64,000 nt of DNA, from positions 1,674,001-1,738,000 of the forward strand of contig NZ_JAFBCE010000001.1 of assembly GCF_016907555.1 (NCBI RefSeq), given 5' to 3'. This stretch comes from Microbacterium laevaniformans (GTDB lineage: Bacteria > Actinomycetota > Actinomycetes > Actinomycetales > Microbacteriaceae). Shown piece after piece: positions 61,605 through 64,000 of this stretch. Numbering within the stretch: the stretch's first letter is position 1; every line of letters starts with the position of its first letter. The notes beneath the pieces are model-generated. The model was not told the origin of the DNA. It made no database searches and saw only the letters and a program-made list of their open reading frames with translations. Made by a program: the position numbers and the translations under genes.

Positions 61605-62800
61605 GCGGGCTTCTTCCTACTGCGGGGAACGGTGCTCCAGATGAGATCGGCCCGATCGGGTGGGGCCAGGGGATCGTTCGCGCGGCGTCCGAGGTAGACG
61701 GCGACGACGTTGATGAACGCCGCCAGCGGGACGGCGAAGAGTGCACCGGGGATGCCGGCGATCATGGCACCGCCGGCGACGACGAGTACGACGGCCAGCG
61801 GGTGGACCTTGACGGCCGAGCCCATCAGCAGCGGCTGCAGCACATGTCCCTCGAGCTGTTGGACGCCCAGGACGACGACCAGCATCCACAGCGCGATCCA
61901 GGGCCCGTTGTAGACGAGGGCGAGGAACACCGCCAGCGCACCGGTGACGATGGCGCCGACGAAGGGCACGAACGCGCCGAGGAAGACGAGCACGCCGATC
62001 GGGATGGCGAGCGGAACACCGAGGAGGAAGGCGCCGAGCGCGATGCCGGTGGCGTCGATCGTCGCAACGAGCAACTGCGTGCGCGCATACGTGACGACGG
62101 TGCGCCAGCCGGCGCGGCCGGCACCGTCGACCTCGCTGCGCGCGCGTCGCGGGAACAGGCGCACGACCCAGCTCCAGATGCCACCGCCGTCGGCGAGGGT
62201 GCACAGCAGGATGAACAGCGTGAGCACCGCGCCGGTGGCGACGTGGCCGACGGTGGAACCGACCGCCAGAGCCCCCGACCAGAGCACCTCCGCCTGCTGC
62301 TGCAGGTAGCCGCCCGCCTGGACGAGGAGATCGTCGATCTGCTGCGCCGTGAGGTGGAGCGGCCCGTCGATGAGGTACTGACGGAACTGGCCGATCGCTT
62401 CGGTGGTGCGCACCTGCACGCTCGACCACTCACGGGTGATCTGCCAGATCGCCAGCCACAGCAGCCCTCCGATCACCGCAACCGTGCCGAGCACCGACAG
62501 GACGATCGCCAGCCACCGCGGTACCCCGTGCGCCAGCATCCAGGTGAAGGCCGGCCACAGCAGCGCGGTGACGAGGATCGCCACCATCAGCGGGATCACC
62601 AGGAGCTTCAGCTGGATGACGAGCCAGATCAGGATGCCGGCCGCGATGGCGATGACCACGAACCGCCACGCATACGCCGTCGCGACTCTGAGGCCCCGAG
62701 GAAGCCCGCGGTCGATGTCGGAGGCGACCGTGCGCTCGCGCAGAGTGTCGAGGAACGACCCGCGCGGCGCGGCGCCGTGTCTGTCGTCGGTGCCGCTCAT
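61601..62800 (-). CDS. AI-2E family transporter
   Basis: A 399-aa membrane protein of the AI-2 exporter-like (PerM/TqsA) family with about eight helices. Family features: the N-terminal helix pair (FVVIAIAAGILIWLVIQLKL), a long central helical region and the C-terminal PFVGAIVTGALAVFLAL. Members export diverse solutes or act as Na+/H+ antiporters; AI-2 itself is unlikely here. The ATG is 6 nt after TAGACT (leaderless). Confidence 0.88.
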   Translation of the reverse strand: MSGTDDRHGAAPRGSFLDTLRERTVASDIDRGLPRGLRVATAYAWRFVVIAIAAGILIWLVIQLKLLVIPLMVAILVTALLWPAFTWMLAHGVPRWLAIVLSVLGTVAVIGGLLWLAIWQITREWSSVQVRTTEAIGQFRQYLIDGPLHLTAQQIDDLLVQAGGYLQQQAEVLWSGALAVGSTVGHVATGAVLTLFILLCTLADGGGIWSWVVRLFPRRARSEVDGAGRAGWRTVVTYARTQLLVATIDATGIALGAFLLGVPLAIPIGVLVFLGAFVPFVGAIVTGALAVFLALVYNGPWIALWMLVVVLGVQQLEGHVLQPLLMGSAVKVHPLAVVLVVAGGAMIAGIPGALFAVPLAAFINVVAVYLGRRANDPLAPPDRADLIWSTVPRSRKKPA

Positions 62801-62806
62801 CCCGCC

Positions 62807-62812
62807 AGTCTA
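62807..62812 (-). promoter_or_regulatory. -10 box of the AI-2E transporter gene (leaderless start)
   Basis: TAGACT on the minus strand, 6 nt before the ATG; it would drive the transporter and ilvA. Confidence 0.55.
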
Positions 62813-62816
62813 GAAC

Positions 62817-63704
62817 TCAGAACCGTCCGCCCATTTCCTGCAGACGGGCGATGCGATCCGGGATCGGTGGATGCGTGGCGAACAGGCGCTCCATCGCACC
62901 GGGTCGAAGCGGGTCGCTGATCCAGAGGTGAGCCATCGACGTGTTCGCCTTGGCGAGCGGTCGGCCGTACTCCCCCAGCTTGGCAAGAGCAGATGCCAGG
63001 CCGTCGGGGTCGCGGGTGGTGAGAGCACTGGTCGCATCGGCGAGGTATTCGCGCTGGCGCGAGATGGCTGCCTGGACGACCGCGGCCATCAGCGGCGCCA
63101 CGATCGCGGCGACCAGGCCGAAGATGAGGAAGAAGAGCTGGGACTGGCTGTTTCCGCCGCGCCGGCCGCCCCCGAAGAAGGCCATCCGCAAGAGGATGTC
63201 CGCCACGAGCCCCACGGCGACCACGAGACCGAACACCACGAGCGTGACGCGGATGTCGTAGTTGCGGATGTGCCCGAGCTCATGCCCGAGCACCCCCTCG
63301 AGTTCACGATCCGTCATGATCTCGAACAGGCCCGTCGTCACCGTGATCGCCGCGCGCTCTGGCGTGCGTCCGGTCGCGAAGGCGTTGGGCGCGGCATCCT
63401 CGACGACATAGAGCCGCGGCATGGGGGTGCCCGTCGTCAGACACAGGTTCTCGACGATCCGGTAATAGCGCGGAGCCTCCTCGCGCGTCACCTCCTGCGC
63501 ACCCGACAGCGCGAGGGCTTCGCGGTCGGCGACGAAATACTGCACGGTCGCGTAGCCCGTGGCCCCCAGGAGCACGAACGCCGAGATCCACCAGTTGTTG
63601 CCCGCGAGCCATCCCGCCGCCAGGCCGATCAGTCCGAGGACGATGATGAAGCCGGCCAGGATCAGCCAGGTGTTGCGCTTGTTGCGGGCGATCGCGGAGT
63701 ACAT
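62817..63704 (-). CDS. htpX: M48 family zinc metalloprotease, HtpX-like
   Basis: Membrane-protein quality-control protease, 295 aa. Zinc motif GHELGH gives His141, Glu142 and His145; the third ligand is in the later REYLADATSA segment. Membrane helices lie at residues 12-33, 37-57 and in pairs around 155-215. In Actinobacteria it is commonly paired with lemA, as here. Confidence 0.93.
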   Translation of the reverse strand: MYSAIARNKRNTWLILAGFIIVLGLIGLAAGWLAGNNWWISAFVLLGATGYATVQYFVADREALALSGAQEVTREEAPRYYRIVENLCLTTGTPMPRLYVVEDAAPNAFATGRTPERAAITVTTGLFEIMTDRELEGVLGHELGHIRNYDIRVTLVVFGLVVAVGLVADILLRMAFFGGGRRGGNSQSQLFFLIFGLVAAIVAPLMAAVVQAAISRQREYLADATSALTTRDPDGLASALAKLGEYGRPLAKANTSMAHLWISDPLRPGAMERLFATHPPIPDRIARLQEMGGRF

Positions 63705-63717
63705 GCCGCCCGCCCGA

Positions 63718-64000
63718 TCAGAACTGGATGCGCGGCGGCTCGGCGATGGCGGCGCCGTCGACGACCTCGAAGAACTCCCGCTCGTGGAAGCCGAGGTTGC
63801 GCGCGAACATGTTGTTCGGGAACACCTTGATCTTCGTGTTCAGCTCGCGCACGCCGCCGTTGTAGAAGCGACGGGACGCCTGGATCTTGTCCTCGGTGTC
63901 GACGATCGACTGCTGCAGCTGGAGGAAGTTCTGACTCGCCTGCAGCTGCGGATACGCCTCGGCGACCGCGAACAGCGACTTCAGCGCCTGCTGCATGTGG
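63718..64000 (-). CDS. lemA: LemA family protein, C-terminal part (runs off the window)
   Basis: The 92 visible C-terminal residues contain the LemA core ENFLQLQ-like helix (SQNFLQLQQSIVDTEDKIQA, SRRFYNGGVRELNTKIKVFP) and the end FFEVVDGAAIAEPPRIQF. The 5' part, including the membrane anchor, lies beyond 64000. LemA proteins are membrane-anchored helical bundles of unclear function, often coupled to HtpX-type proteases. Confidence 0.92.
   Translation of the reverse strand, partial: HMQQALKSLFAVAEAYPQLQASQNFLQLQQSIVDTEDKIQASRRFYNGGVRELNTKIKVFPNNMFARNLGFHEREFFEVVDGAAIAEPPRIQF

Noticed and set aside
61601..62800. Quorum-sensing AI-2 transporter
   Set aside because: The AI-2E name covers a broad family; there is no luxS or AI-2 processing gene in the window, so no signalling role is supported.

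Overview
The window is high-GC DNA from an actinobacterium of the family Microbacteriaceae, most probably Microbacterium. The grounds are codon use dominated by G/C third positions, a 16S-23S-5S rRNA operon without spacer tRNAs, MarP, NrtR-type NAD control, DUF4245/DUF4307/DUF6264 proteins, and a gene order (glpX, fumC, phoH, uppS, greA, ilvA, htpX, lemA) that I recognise from that family. It is mostly chromosomal core, with a few decayed patches.

Layout. 37-4545 (minus) is an oligopeptide/dipeptide ABC importer; its DppB permease is cut by one in-frame amber codon. 4701-6702 holds a CPBP membrane protease and an AbiEi/nuclease-like gene bracketed by two matching 69-nt palindromes. 6837-11455 (minus) is the glycine cleavage operon gcvT-gcvH-gcvP behind a tandem glycine riboswitch. 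11517-12719 is MarP. 12851-19770 is an NAD operon: NrtR, nadA, nadB, nadC, a cysteine desulfurase, then a glycosyltransferase and a 66-aa protein. 19777-25479 holds transporters, a DUF1345 protein, a 47-aa Cys-rich peptide, an alpha/beta-fold protein without a serine nucleophile, and a small Cys/His protein.

25495-28018 holds a HAD phosphatase and a TPR protein with ten decapeptide repeats, directly behind the rRNA operon (27901-33146, minus), whose two promoters lie at 33386-33624. 33702-34845 is a 46-aa zinc-ribbon gene, a truncated IS481 transposase and a deleted MHS transporter. After ychF (34895-35968) comes an FbpABC-type iron importer behind a possible IdeR/DtxR box. A deleted methyltransferase, adhP, an exonuclease, rmuC, and the divergent gluconeogenic/glycolytic pair glpX and fba follow. 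46299-54480 holds MOSC/DUF6264/ispH (minus) and xseA-xseB-DUF4245-carbonic anhydrase-fumC-histidine kinase-response regulator (plus). 54518-64000 holds PhoH, a class V aminotransferase, uppS, TrhA, DUF4307, greA, ilvA, an AI-2E transporter, HtpX-like M48 and a partial lemA.

Expression signals are unusually readable. At least thirteen genes start about 6 nt after a TANNNT-like -10 box, which implies leaderless mRNAs. I did not find a clear-cut new defence, RiPP or mobile system. The best candidates for something undescribed are the palindrome-flanked nuclease-like gene (5551-6797), the Cys-rich micropeptide (24024-24167) and the decapeptide-repeat TPR protein that may depend on rRNA-operon read-through (26619-27827).
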